From: Streptomyces sp. TRM68416
GTDB lineage: Bacteria > Actinomycetota > Actinomycetes > Streptomycetales > Streptomycetaceae
Assembly (NCBI RefSeq): GCF_014596915.1
Contig: NZ_JACVWU010000027.1
Span: 48,471-112,470, forward strand
Direction: 5' to 3'
DNA length: 64,000 nucleotides
Shown in pieces: positions 27,207 to 35,517 of the stretch (position 1 is the first letter of the stretch; the number at the start of each line of letters is the position of its first letter). Under the pieces are notes generated by a model. It saw only the letters and a program-made list of their open reading frames with translations, ran no database searches and was not told where the DNA came from. Position numbers and translations under genes: made by a program.

Positions 27207-29621
27207 TCACGCCGCCACCGGAACCTCCGACTCCGCGCCGTTCACGGCCGGCGACAGGGCCAGCTCCAGGACCTGGCGTACGTCCGTCACGGCGTGGACG
27301 TCGAGCTTGTCCAGCACCTCGGCGGGGACGTCGTCCAGGTCGGGCTCGTTGCGCTTGGGGATGATCACCGTGGTGACGCCCGCCCGGTGCGCGGCGAGGA
27401 GCTTCTGCTTCACACCGCCGATGGGCAGCACCCGCCCCGTCAGCGAGACCTCTCCCGTCATCGCCACGTCCGTACGGACCAGGCGGCCCGACAGCAGCGA
27501 GGCGAGGGCCGTGGTCATCGTGATGCCCGCGCTCGGGCCGTCCTTCGGCACCGCGCCGGCCGGGAAGTGGATGTGCACGCCCCGGTCCTTCAGGTCGCCG
27601 ACCGGCAGTTCCAGTTCCGCCCCGTGCGACCGGAGGAAGCTCAGCGCGATCTGCGCCGACTCCTTCATCACGTCGCCCAGCTGGCCGGTGAGCGTCAGGC
27701 CCGCCGCGCCCGTCTCCGGGTCGGCCAGGGACGCCTCGACGAACAGGACGTCACCGCCGGCGCCCGTGACCGCGAGGCCGGTCGCCACGCCCGGGACCGC
27801 CGTGCGGCGCTCCGCCGGGTCCTGCGCGGACTCGGGCACGTGGTGCGGGCGTCCGATCAGGTCCCGCAGGTCAGCGTCGGTGACGGTGAACGGCAGCTCC
27901 CGCTCGCCCAGTTCGTGCTGGGCCGCGACCTTGCGCAGCAGCCGGGCGACGGAGCGCTCCAGGTTCCGCACGCCCGCCTCGCGGGTGTACTCGCCGGCGA
28001 GCTTGCGCAGCGCGCTCTCGTCGAGGGTGACCTCGTCCTTGTCCAGGCCCGCGCGCTCCAACTGGCGCGGGAGCAGGTGTTCGCGGGCGATGACGACCTT
28101 CTCGTCCTCGGTGTAGCCGTCGAGGCGGACCAGCTCCATACGGTCGAGCAGGGCCTCCGGGATGGCCTCCAGGACGTTGGCGGTGGCGAGGAAGACCACG
28201 TCGGACAGGTCCAGCTCGACCTCCAGGTAGTGGTCCCGGAAGGTGTGGTTCTGCGCCGGGTCCAGTACCTCCAGCAGGGCGGCGGCGGGGTCACCGCGGA
28301 AGTCCGAGCCGACCTTGTCGATCTCGTCCAGGAGGACGACCGGGTTCATCGAGCCGGCCTCCTTGATCGCGCGGACGATACGGCCGGGCAGCGCGCCGAC
28401 GTAGGTGCGCCGGTGGCCGCGGATCTCCGCCTCGTCCCGGACGCCGCCGAGGGCGACGCGGACGAACTTGCGGCCCATGGCGTGGGCGACGGACTCGCCG
28501 AGCGAGGTCTTGCCGACGCCGGGCGGACCGACGAGGGCCAGGACGGCACCGCCGCGCCGGCCGCCCACGACCCCCAGGCCGCGGTCGTTACGGCGCTTGC
28601 GCACCGCCAGGTACTCGGTGATCCGCTCCTTGACGTCCTCCAGGCCCGCGTGCTCGGCGTCGAGGACGGACTTGGCGCCCTGGATGTCGTAGGCGTCCTC
28701 CGTCCTTTCGTTCCACGGGAGTTCGAGGACGGTGTCCAGCCAGGTGCGGATCCAGGAGCCCTCGGGGGACTGGTCGCTGGACCGCTCCAGCTTGTCGACC
28801 TCCTTCAGGGCCGCCGTGCGGACCTTCTCGGGCAGGTCGGCGGCCTCGACCCGGGCGCGGTAGTCGTCGGACTCCTCGCCCTCGGCCTCGCCGTTCAGCT
28901 CGCGCAGTTCCTTGCGGACGGCTTCGAGCTGGCGGCGCAGCAGGAACTCGCGCTGCTGCTTGTCGACGCCCTCCTGGACGTCCTTGGCGATGGTCTCGGC
29001 GACGTCCTGCTCGGCGAGGTGGTCGCGCAGGTGCTGGGTGGCGAGCTTGAGGCGGGCGACCGGGTCGGCGGTCTCCAGCAGTTCCACCTTCTGCTCGGTG
29101 GTGAGGAAGGGCGAGTAGCCGGAGTTGTCGGCGAGGGCGGAGACGTCGTCGATGGCCTGCACACGGTCCACGACCTGCCAGGCGCCGCGCTTGCGCAGCC
29201 AGGCGGTGGCCAGGGCCTTGTACTCCTTGACCAGCTCGGTGACGTGTCCGGGCAGCGGGTCGGGCACGCTCTCGTCGATCCGCGTGGCCTCGACCCAGAG
29301 CGCGGCACCCGGGCCGGTCGTCCCGGAGCCGATGCGCACCCGGCCGCGGCCGCGGATCAGCGCGCCCGGGTCGCCGTCGGCGAGCCGGCCGACTTGCTCG
29401 ACGGTGCCGAGCACGCCGGTGCCCGCGTAGGCGCCGTCGATGCGCGGGACCAGGAGCACCTTCGGCTTTCCGGGTTCCGAGCGGGCGGCGGCCTGGGCGG
29501 CCTCCACGGCGGCACGTACATCGGCGTCGTTCAGATCGAGAGGGACCACCATCCCGGGCAGCACGACCTCGTCGTCGAGCGGCAGAACAGGCAGGGTGAG
29601 CGGTGTGGACGTCGAAGCCAT
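27207..29621 (-). CDS. lon: ATP-dependent endopeptidase Lon
   Basis: 804 residues, full length for LonA: an N-terminal substrate domain (LPVLPLDDEVVLPGMVVPL), AAA+ module with Walker A GPPGVGKTS (Lys371) and Walker B VVLLDEIDK, and a C-terminal serine protease with Ser697 in PKDGPSAGIT and Lys740 in GGVKQKLL. It degrades damaged and regulatory proteins. AAGGGGAG before the ATG at 29621 decides the start; the frame is open 21 nt further. The promoter has a HAIR element, pointing to HspR control as known for lon in streptomycetes. Confidence 0.96.
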   Translation of the reverse strand: MASTSTPLTLPVLPLDDEVVLPGMVVPLDLNDADVRAAVEAAQAAARSEPGKPKVLLVPRIDGAYAGTGVLGTVEQVGRLADGDPGALIRGRGRVRIGSGTTGPGAALWVEATRIDESVPDPLPGHVTELVKEYKALATAWLRKRGAWQVVDRVQAIDDVSALADNSGYSPFLTTEQKVELLETADPVARLKLATQHLRDHLAEQDVAETIAKDVQEGVDKQQREFLLRRQLEAVRKELRELNGEAEGEESDDYRARVEAADLPEKVRTAALKEVDKLERSSDQSPEGSWIRTWLDTVLELPWNERTEDAYDIQGAKSVLDAEHAGLEDVKERITEYLAVRKRRNDRGLGVVGGRRGGAVLALVGPPGVGKTSLGESVAHAMGRKFVRVALGGVRDEAEIRGHRRTYVGALPGRIVRAIKEAGSMNPVVLLDEIDKVGSDFRGDPAAALLEVLDPAQNHTFRDHYLEVELDLSDVVFLATANVLEAIPEALLDRMELVRLDGYTEDEKVVIAREHLLPRQLERAGLDKDEVTLDESALRKLAGEYTREAGVRNLERSVARLLRKVAAQHELGERELPFTVTDADLRDLIGRPHHVPESAQDPAERRTAVPGVATGLAVTGAGGDVLFVEASLADPETGAAGLTLTGQLGDVMKESAQIALSFLRSHGAELELPVGDLKDRGVHIHFPAGAVPKDGPSAGITMTTALASLLSGRLVRTDVAMTGEVSLTGRVLPIGGVKQKLLAAHRAGVTTVIIPKRNEPDLDDVPAEVLDKLDVHAVTDVRQVLELALSPAVNGAESEVPVAA

Positions 29622-29643
29622 GATCTCCCCTTCGGCAGTCAAG

Positions 29644-29662
29644 TTGAGTTGTCTCGACTCAA
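29644..29662. promoter_or_regulatory. HAIR element (HspR operator) of lon
   Basis: TTGAGT-N7-ACTCAA matches the inner part of the HAIR consensus CTTGAGT-N7-ACTCAAG bound by the heat-shock repressor HspR. A further half site, GACTCAATG, repeats at 29675-29683. It lies 23-41 nt upstream of the lon start codon. Confidence 0.8.
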
Positions 29663-29812
29663 TGTAGGTACTGCCGACTCAATGCATGACAGCGCATGAA
29701 TGTTCCCCGGGTGCTGTTCGCTGTGAGCGATCACCTGTGTCGCTACGGGCACCGAGGCCCGTATCGTCGATCAAGTAATAGTCAGATGCGCATTTCAGTC
29801 ATTACAGGGGGC

Positions 29813-30493
29813 ATGGTGAACGACATCGTCCGGGCCTGGGTCGACGGCTGGGTCGTCTCGCGCGGGGCGGCGCCCCCGGCCGCCGAGCCCTGGGGCTGGA
29901 CGATCGACGTGGGTCACCTGGAGCACGCCTCCCGGCATGTCCTCGGCGCGGTGAACGAGGGCGTGGAGGAGGCGGTCGTACGCAAGGTCGCGGACTCGGT
30001 GACCGGGGCCGGGGTCTGGCTGAAGGCGTTCCGGGACCCGTCCGAGACGGCGGCATGGCTGGACGGCGCCTGGTGGATCGACCCCGAGCCCGGCTACCTG
30101 ATGTCGGTCCCCCTGGAGGCGTCCGCCGCTCCCCCGCCCGCGCCCGACGGCCACCGGCTGCGCCGATGGCAGGTCGGCGGGACGACCCGGGTGATGATCG
30201 CCGCCCCGGACGGCTCGCTCGCGGCCCGCGGCCAGATCGCCGTGACCGGCCCGACCGCGGTCGCCGACCAGATCGAGACGGCCCCCGCACACCGCCGCAA
30301 GGGCCTGGGCAGCGTGGTGATGCGCACCCTCCAGCACGCGGCCGCCGAACAGGGCGCCCGCACCGGCGTCCTGGCCGGAACCCCGGCCGGGCGAGCGCTG
30401 TACGCCTCACTGGGCTGGCGGACGGTGGCACCCCTGACGAGCGCGAAGTTCCTGGGGAGGGGCGGGGAAACGGCCGGGCGGGAGGCCTCGTAG
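29813..30493 (+). CDS. GNAT family N-acetyltransferase
   Basis: 226 residues. The acetyl-CoA pyrophosphate-binding loop is HRRKGLGSVVMRTLQ, followed by the GTPAGRALYASLGWR motif typical of GNAT C-termini. The N-terminal 120 residues are less conserved and may form a second GNAT-like half. The ATG at 29813 has AGGGGG immediately before it; upstream in-frame ATGs lack one. The substrate is unknown. Confidence 0.82.
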   Translation: MVNDIVRAWVDGWVVSRGAAPPAAEPWGWTIDVGHLEHASRHVLGAVNEGVEEAVVRKVADSVTGAGVWLKAFRDPSETAAWLDGAWWIDPEPGYLMSVPLEASAAPPPAPDGHRLRRWQVGGTTRVMIAAPDGSLAARGQIAVTGPTAVADQIETAPAHRRKGLGSVVMRTLQHAAAEQGARTGVLAGTPAGRALYASLGWRTVAPLTSAKFLGRGGETAGREAS

Positions 30494-30990
30494 CGGACCG
30501 CTTCCGGAACTCTCGGGGGCCCGTGCCGGACAGCGCGGGATCCACCGCACGGCGCTGACCGGGCGCGGGACGGGCCGGGACTGCCCCGACAAGATCTGCG
30601 GCACCTGCCCGCCGCAGGACGGGCGCGCTGTCGTCGGAGGCGTGGACGTGCGGGTACGTGACCCGTGGATGTGCGGGTACGTGACACCGCGGGCGGCGGC
30701 CGGCGCGGCGCGGGCGGCAACCGGCGCACGGCAGATGCCCCTGCCGCCCGGGTTTCACGGCGGTGACCACGACCACGCCGTACGTCTGGAACCCCGCCCC
30801 ACGACAACCCCTCAAAGTCTCCGAGACGTTCTCGCGGACGCCGTGGTCCGAAGCCCCGCCCCGCGGTAGCCCCACCACGCCTCCGAGGCGTTCCCGCGAC
30901 GGAGTTCACCGGCACCCGCCCCGGACTGCGGGCCCGCTCACGGCTGCGACCATGGAGCCGCACGGAATGCACGGGGACTTGGGGAAGCAC
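30494..30990. other. intergenic stretch with two duplicated segments
   Basis: No gene is supported in these 497 bp. CGTGGACGTGCGGGTACGTG (30641-30660) recurs with one change at 30664. A second imperfect duplication of about 60 bp runs 30789-30850 and 30851-30911, each copy ending in TCCGAGRCGTTCYCGCG. Confidence 0.5.
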
Positions 30991-32520
30991 ATGAGCGAAG
31001 GACAGCGGCGGGGGCCGGCCAGGCGGGCGCTGATCGCGGGGGGCGTGGTGGCGGCGACGGGGGCCGCGATCCCGCTCGTCAGCAGCGCCCTCGGCGGCGG
31101 GACGGGCGGCGGGGCCCGGACGCCGGGCGCCGCCGAGGCCGTACCGGCGGCGAGCCGGAGCTCCTCGCCGGCCCCGGCGCCGCCGCCGGTCCGCACGGCG
31201 CCGCCCACGCCGTACCGCCGCCCCCGCTCCGACGACCGGCCCAACATCCTGCTGGTGCTCACCGACGACCAGCCGAAGGAGACGGACTGGGCGCTGCGGC
31301 AGACCGTCGACTGGCTCGGCGGGGACGGCGTCGAGTTCGTGCGGGCGCACGCCAACACCCCGCTGTGCGCGCCCTCCCGCGCCTCGGTCATGTCGGGCCG
31401 GCACGCCCACAACCACGGCCTGCTCGACACCCGGCACCCGCACCATCTGGACCAGCGCACGACCGTGCAGCGCCGACTGCACGAAGCCGGTTACCGCACC
31501 GGCCTGTTCGGCAAGTACCTCAACTTCTGGCCCACCGGGCAGAATCCGCCGCACTTCGACGAGTGGCTCCTGCAGGAGCCGGTCAGGTACTACAACGGCC
31601 ATTACAACGACAACGGCACCGTCCGCACGATCCCCGGCTACAACACGAAGGTCATCAAGGACCGCGCGCTCGCCTTCATGGAGGCCTCCCGCGTCGACCG
31701 CCGCCCCTGGTTCGCCTTCGTCGCCACCCGCTCGCCGCACGAGGTGAACATCGCGGAACGCCGGTACGCGCACACGCGCGTGCCCGAGTGGGAGGGCAGG
31801 CCGTCGGTGTTCGAGCCGGGCAAGGCGGACAAGCCTCCCTTCCTGCGCGCCGCCCGTCACTCCTTCGGCCAGGGAAAGGCGCTGCGGGAAGCCCAGTTGC
31901 GCACCCTGCTCTCCGTGGACGACGCGATGCGCGACTTCCGTGACAAGCTGCGCGCGCTGGGCCAACTGGAGAACACTCTCGTCATCTTCACCAGCGACCA
32001 CGGCCTGTGCTGGGGCGACCACGGCTGGTTGCGCAAGTCGGTGCCGTACCGCCCGAGTCTGGAGGTGCCCTTCCGGCTGTCCTGGCCGGCCCGGGGGCTC
32101 GACACGGGCCGTACGGACGACCGGCTCACCGGGCTCGTTGACCTCGCGCCCACGTTCCTCGACGCGGCCGGCCTGCCGCCCGACCCGGGCCACGACGGCC
32201 ACTCGCTCCTCGACCCGCGCAACGACCGGACGTACCTGCTGGCCGAGTGGTGGTGGAACCAACAGGACCCGAAGCCGATCCACACCTGGGCCTCGTACAT
32301 CGGCAAGGCGGAGCAGTACACCGAGTACTACCGCACCCGCCTCGACGACCGCGGCCGGCCGACGAAGGGCGACGGCCGGGTCCTCTTCCGCGAGTACTAC
32401 GACCTGCACACCGACCCCTACCAGCTGACGAACCTGCTCCACCGGGCGGACGCGGGGCAGGAACGCAGGCTCGGCATCGAGGGGTTGGCGCGGGAGCTGG
32501 CGGCGGCGAGGCGCTCGTAG
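30991..32520 (+). CDS. Tat-exported sulfatase
   Basis: 509 residues. A twin-arginine signal (ARRALIAGGVVAATGAAIPL) and a Pro/Ala-rich linker precede an alkaline-phosphatase-fold sulfatase: NILLVLTDDQ, the CAPSR motif with Cys126 as formylglycine site, GKYLN, and TSDHGLCWGDHG. It would hydrolyse sulfate esters outside the membrane once activated by a formylglycine-generating enzyme, which is not in the window. I chose the ATG at 30991, after GGGGAAG and next to the Tat signal; ATGs at 30952 and 30967 are alternatives. Confidence 0.85.
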   Translation: MSEGQRRGPARRALIAGGVVAATGAAIPLVSSALGGGTGGGARTPGAAEAVPAASRSSSPAPAPPPVRTAPPTPYRRPRSDDRPNILLVLTDDQPKETDWALRQTVDWLGGDGVEFVRAHANTPLCAPSRASVMSGRHAHNHGLLDTRHPHHLDQRTTVQRRLHEAGYRTGLFGKYLNFWPTGQNPPHFDEWLLQEPVRYYNGHYNDNGTVRTIPGYNTKVIKDRALAFMEASRVDRRPWFAFVATRSPHEVNIAERRYAHTRVPEWEGRPSVFEPGKADKPPFLRAARHSFGQGKALREAQLRTLLSVDDAMRDFRDKLRALGQLENTLVIFTSDHGLCWGDHGWLRKSVPYRPSLEVPFRLSWPARGLDTGRTDDRLTGLVDLAPTFLDAAGLPPDPGHDGHSLLDPRNDRTYLLAEWWWNQQDPKPIHTWASYIGKAEQYTEYYRTRLDDRGRPTKGDGRVLFREYYDLHTDPYQLTNLLHRADAGQERRLGIEGLARELAAARRS

Positions 32521-32583
32521 GAGCCCCGGCCGAGCCCCCGGCAAATCCCTGTGACAGCACCGCCGACCTGCCAGGATGGACCG

Positions 32584-33261
32584 ATGCCCACCGCCAACGA
32601 CACCCCCGAAGTCCTGGACCGTCGCGAGGGTCCGCACGGCGAGGTCGTGCTGCGCCGGCACGGCGAGCTGCTCCAGATCATCGTCAACGGCTGTTTCCTG
32701 ATGGACACCTCCGACGGCCGGTCGGAGCGGCGGCTGGTCGACGCGGCGCTCGACGCCCTCGACGGCCGGCCGTCGCCGAGCGTGCTGATCGGCGGGCTCG
32801 GCGTGGGGTTCTCGCTCGCACATGCCGCCGCGAACCCCCGGTGGGGCCGGATCGCCGTCGTCGAGCGCGAACGCGCCGTCATCGACTGGCATCTCACCGG
32901 CCCGCTCTCCGTGCTCTCCGCCCCGGCCCTGGCCGACGCGCGCACCGAGATCCTCGAAACGGACCTGGTCAGATACGTCAATGAGACATACGACACGTTC
33001 GACGCGCTGTGTCTCGACATCGACAACGGGCCCGACTGGACCGTCACCGAAGGAAACCACGGGCTGTACTCGGCCGCCGGACTGGCGGACTGCGCACGGG
33101 TGTTGAGGCCCGGCGGAGTGCTCGCCGTATGGTCCGCGCAGCCCTCTCCGGAATTCGAAGAAACCTTGCGGAATGCCGGGTTCCAGCAGGTGCGTACCGA
33201 AGAGATCCCCGTTGCCCGGGGCGTTCCCGACGTCGTGCACATCGGCGTCGGACCTGGATAG
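32584..33261 (+). CDS. spermidine synthase-like methyltransferase-fold protein
   Basis: 225 residues. GEVVLRRHGELLQIIVNGCFLMD is followed by a nucleotide-binding VLIGGLGVGFSLAHA and an acidic VVERERAVIDWH. The CLDIDNGPDWTV segment and LRPGGVLAVWSA fit the spermidine-synthase/SAM fold. Substrate-binding residues for polyamines are not clearly kept, so the true substrate is uncertain. AGGA precedes the ATG at 32584. Confidence 0.75.
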   Translation: MPTANDTPEVLDRREGPHGEVVLRRHGELLQIIVNGCFLMDTSDGRSERRLVDAALDALDGRPSPSVLIGGLGVGFSLAHAAANPRWGRIAVVERERAVIDWHLTGPLSVLSAPALADARTEILETDLVRYVNETYDTFDALCLDIDNGPDWTVTEGNHGLYSAAGLADCARVLRPGGVLAVWSAQPSPEFEETLRNAGFQQVRTEEIPVARGVPDVVHIGVGPG

Positions 33262-33395
33262 CCGAGCTGCGGCGACTCCCCGTACGCTGCTTCCCTGGCG
33301 CGGATCATTCAAGCGTCAATCGCAGGCATGCGCAGACATGTGCCAGACAAACGGATCACCCCACGGATTCCGGAAAGCAACTTCAGGGGCGGGCG

Positions 33396-34133
33396 ATGGA
33401 GCAGACACACACCTCCCACAACGGCACGGCGGCGACCCCCGGCGCTCAGCGTCGGGTCCTGGTGGTCGAGGACGATCAGACCATCGTGGACGCCATCGCG
33501 GCCCGCCTGCGCGCCGAGGGGTTCCTCGTGCAGACCGCGGGCGACGGGCCGGCGGCCGTCGACACGGCGGAGGCCTGGCAGCCCGACCTGCTGATCCTCG
33601 ACATCATGCTGCCGGGCTTCGACGGCCTGGAGGTCTGCCGCCGCGTACAGGCCGCCCGGCCGGTGCCCGTGCTGATGCTGACCGCGCGCGACGACGAGAC
33701 CGACATGCTGGTCGGGCTCGGCGTCGGCGCCGACGACTACATGACCAAGCCGTTCTCGATGCGGGAGCTGGCGGCACGCGTGCACGTACTGCTGCGCCGG
33801 GTGGAGCGGGCGGCGCTCGCCGCGACGACCCCCCGGAGCGGCATCCTGCGCCTGGGCGAGCTGGAGATCGACCACGCGCAGCGCAGGGTGCGGGTGCGCT
33901 CGGAGGACGTCCATCTGACGCCCACCGAGTTCGACCTGCTCGTCTGCCTGGCGAACACCCCGCGCGCGGTGCTCTCGCGCGAGCAGTTGCTCGCGGAGGT
34001 GTGGGACTGGGCGGACGCCTCCGGCACCCGTACCGTCGACAGCCACATCAAGGCCCTGCGCCGGAAGATCGGCGCCGAGCGGATCCGCACCGTGCACGGT
34101 GTGGGCTACGCCCTGGAGACCCCGACGCCATGA
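33396..34133 (+). CDS. OmpR/PhoB family response regulator
   Basis: 245 residues. A receiver domain with phospho-acceptor Asp69 (LILDIMLPGFDG), conserved Thr (MLTARDD) and Lys118 (TKPFSMRELAARV) is followed by a winged-helix DNA-binding domain (LTPTEFDLLVCLANTP to TVDSHIKALRRKIG, VHGVGYAL). It forms a two-component system with the kinase whose ATG overlaps its stop. The N-terminus has an unusual 15-residue extension; AGGGGCGG supports this start. Confidence 0.95.
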   Translation: MEQTHTSHNGTAATPGAQRRVLVVEDDQTIVDAIAARLRAEGFLVQTAGDGPAAVDTAEAWQPDLLILDIMLPGFDGLEVCRRVQAARPVPVLMLTARDDETDMLVGLGVGADDYMTKPFSMRELAARVHVLLRRVERAALAATTPRSGILRLGELEIDHAQRRVRVRSEDVHLTPTEFDLLVCLANTPRAVLSREQLLAEVWDWADASGTRTVDSHIKALRRKIGAERIRTVHGVGYALETPTP

Positions 34134-35236
34134 GCGGCGGGCCGCCCGCGCGGAAAGCCCCCGGGGAGCCCTGGGGCGGGGTACGTCCGTTCTCGGTCAA
34201 GACCAAGCTGGGTGCACTGGTCGTCGTCTCGGTGCTGATCACCACCGGTCTGCTGATGATCGCCGCGCGCACCGAGACGGAGCTGCGCTTCATCACGGTG
34301 TTCTCGATGATCGCCACGCTGCTGATCACACAGTTCGTGGCGCACTCGCTGACCGCCCCGCTGGACGAGATGAACGCGGTGGCCCGGTCCATCTCGCACG
34401 GCGACTACACGCGCCGGGTGCGGGAGAACCGCCGGGACGAGCTGGGCGACCTGGCCGAGACGATCAACCGTATGGCCGACGAGCTGGAGGCCCAGGACCG
34501 CCAGCGCAAGGAGCTCGTCGCGAACGTCTCGCACGAGCTGCGCACCCCCATCGCGGGCCTGCGGGCGGTCCTGGAGAACATCGTCGACGGTGTCACCGAG
34601 GCCGACCCCGAGACGATGCGCACGGCGCTGAAGCAGACGGACCGGCTGGGCCGGCTGGTGGAGACGCTGCTGGACCTGTCCCGGCTGGACAACGGCGTCG
34701 TGCCGCTGCGCAGGCGCCGTTTCGAGGTGTGGCCGTACCTGTCGGGCGTGCTGAAGGAGGCCGGCATGGTGGCGTCCGCGCGCGCGGGCATGGCCTCGGG
34801 CTCCGGCAGCCACACGCGTACGGACGTGCATCTGCACCTGGACGTCTCGCCGCCGGAGCTGACCGCGCACGCGGACCCCGAGCGCATCCACCAGGTCGTG
34901 GCGAATCTCATCGACAACGCGGTCAAGCACAGCCCGGCGCACGGCCGGGTGACCGTCAGGGCCCGGCGCGGGAGCCTGCCGGAGTCGCTGGAGCTGGAGG
35001 TCCTGGACGAGGGGCCGGGCATCCCGAAGTCGGAGTGGCACCGGGTGTTCGAGCGGTTCAACCGGGGTGCGGTGAGCGCTCCGCACGGGCCGGGCAGCGA
35101 CGGCGGCACGGGCCTGGGCCTGGCCATCGCGCGCTGGGCCGTCGATCTGCACGGCGGCAGGATCGGAGTGGCCGAATCCGATCGGGGTTGCCGGATTCTT
35201 GTCACTCTTCCGGGAGAGCCTTCTCTGCCAAGTTGA
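34130..35236 (+). CDS. sensor histidine kinase of the two-component pair
   Basis: 368 residues. Two close membrane segments (about 30-46 and 53-73) leave almost no external domain, so the signal is probably sensed within the membrane. HAMP, then the H-box NVSHELRTPIAGL with His135, N-box NLIDNAVKHSP, and G-boxes LDEGPGIP and GGTGLGLAIARWAVDLHGG. ATGA overlap with the regulator gene. It lies directly upstream of the 2-oxoglutarate dehydrogenase gene. Confidence 0.94.
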   Translation: MSGGPPARKAPGEPWGGVRPFSVKTKLGALVVVSVLITTGLLMIAARTETELRFITVFSMIATLLITQFVAHSLTAPLDEMNAVARSISHGDYTRRVRENRRDELGDLAETINRMADELEAQDRQRKELVANVSHELRTPIAGLRAVLENIVDGVTEADPETMRTALKQTDRLGRLVETLLDLSRLDNGVVPLRRRRFEVWPYLSGVLKEAGMVASARAGMASGSGSHTRTDVHLHLDVSPPELTAHADPERIHQVVANLIDNAVKHSPAHGRVTVRARRGSLPESLELEVLDEGPGIPKSEWHRVFERFNRGAVSAPHGPGSDGGTGLGLAIARWAVDLHGGRIGVAESDRGCRILVTLPGEPSLPS

Positions 35237-35517
35237 CGTAAAGTTCGAGGCGGAGCCCCAAGATCCACGGGCGTCCGGGCAGCCGGACACGTGTGATCAG
35301 GCAGAGGCCCGCGCCTTCCGTGCGCCGGGTCCCGGTCGACGCTTCCCTGACGCACCGGAACCACGCTTGTTTCCCGCCATTTCCAGGACCGAAACACGCT
35401 TTCCGATGTGACTTACGCGACGATGAACGGGCCCGGACTGACCTTCTCGGTGATGGAGGCGTAGCCTTTATTCCCGCTGTCCATCACCTTGTGAAGCGGA
35501 AGAGGGCGGTTGCCGCC

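Noticed and set aside
30094..33312. A 1072-residue open frame antisense to the sulfatase and spermidine-synthase-like genes
   Set aside because: Spans several well-supported genes on the other strand and an intergenic gap; composition is that of a shadow frame.
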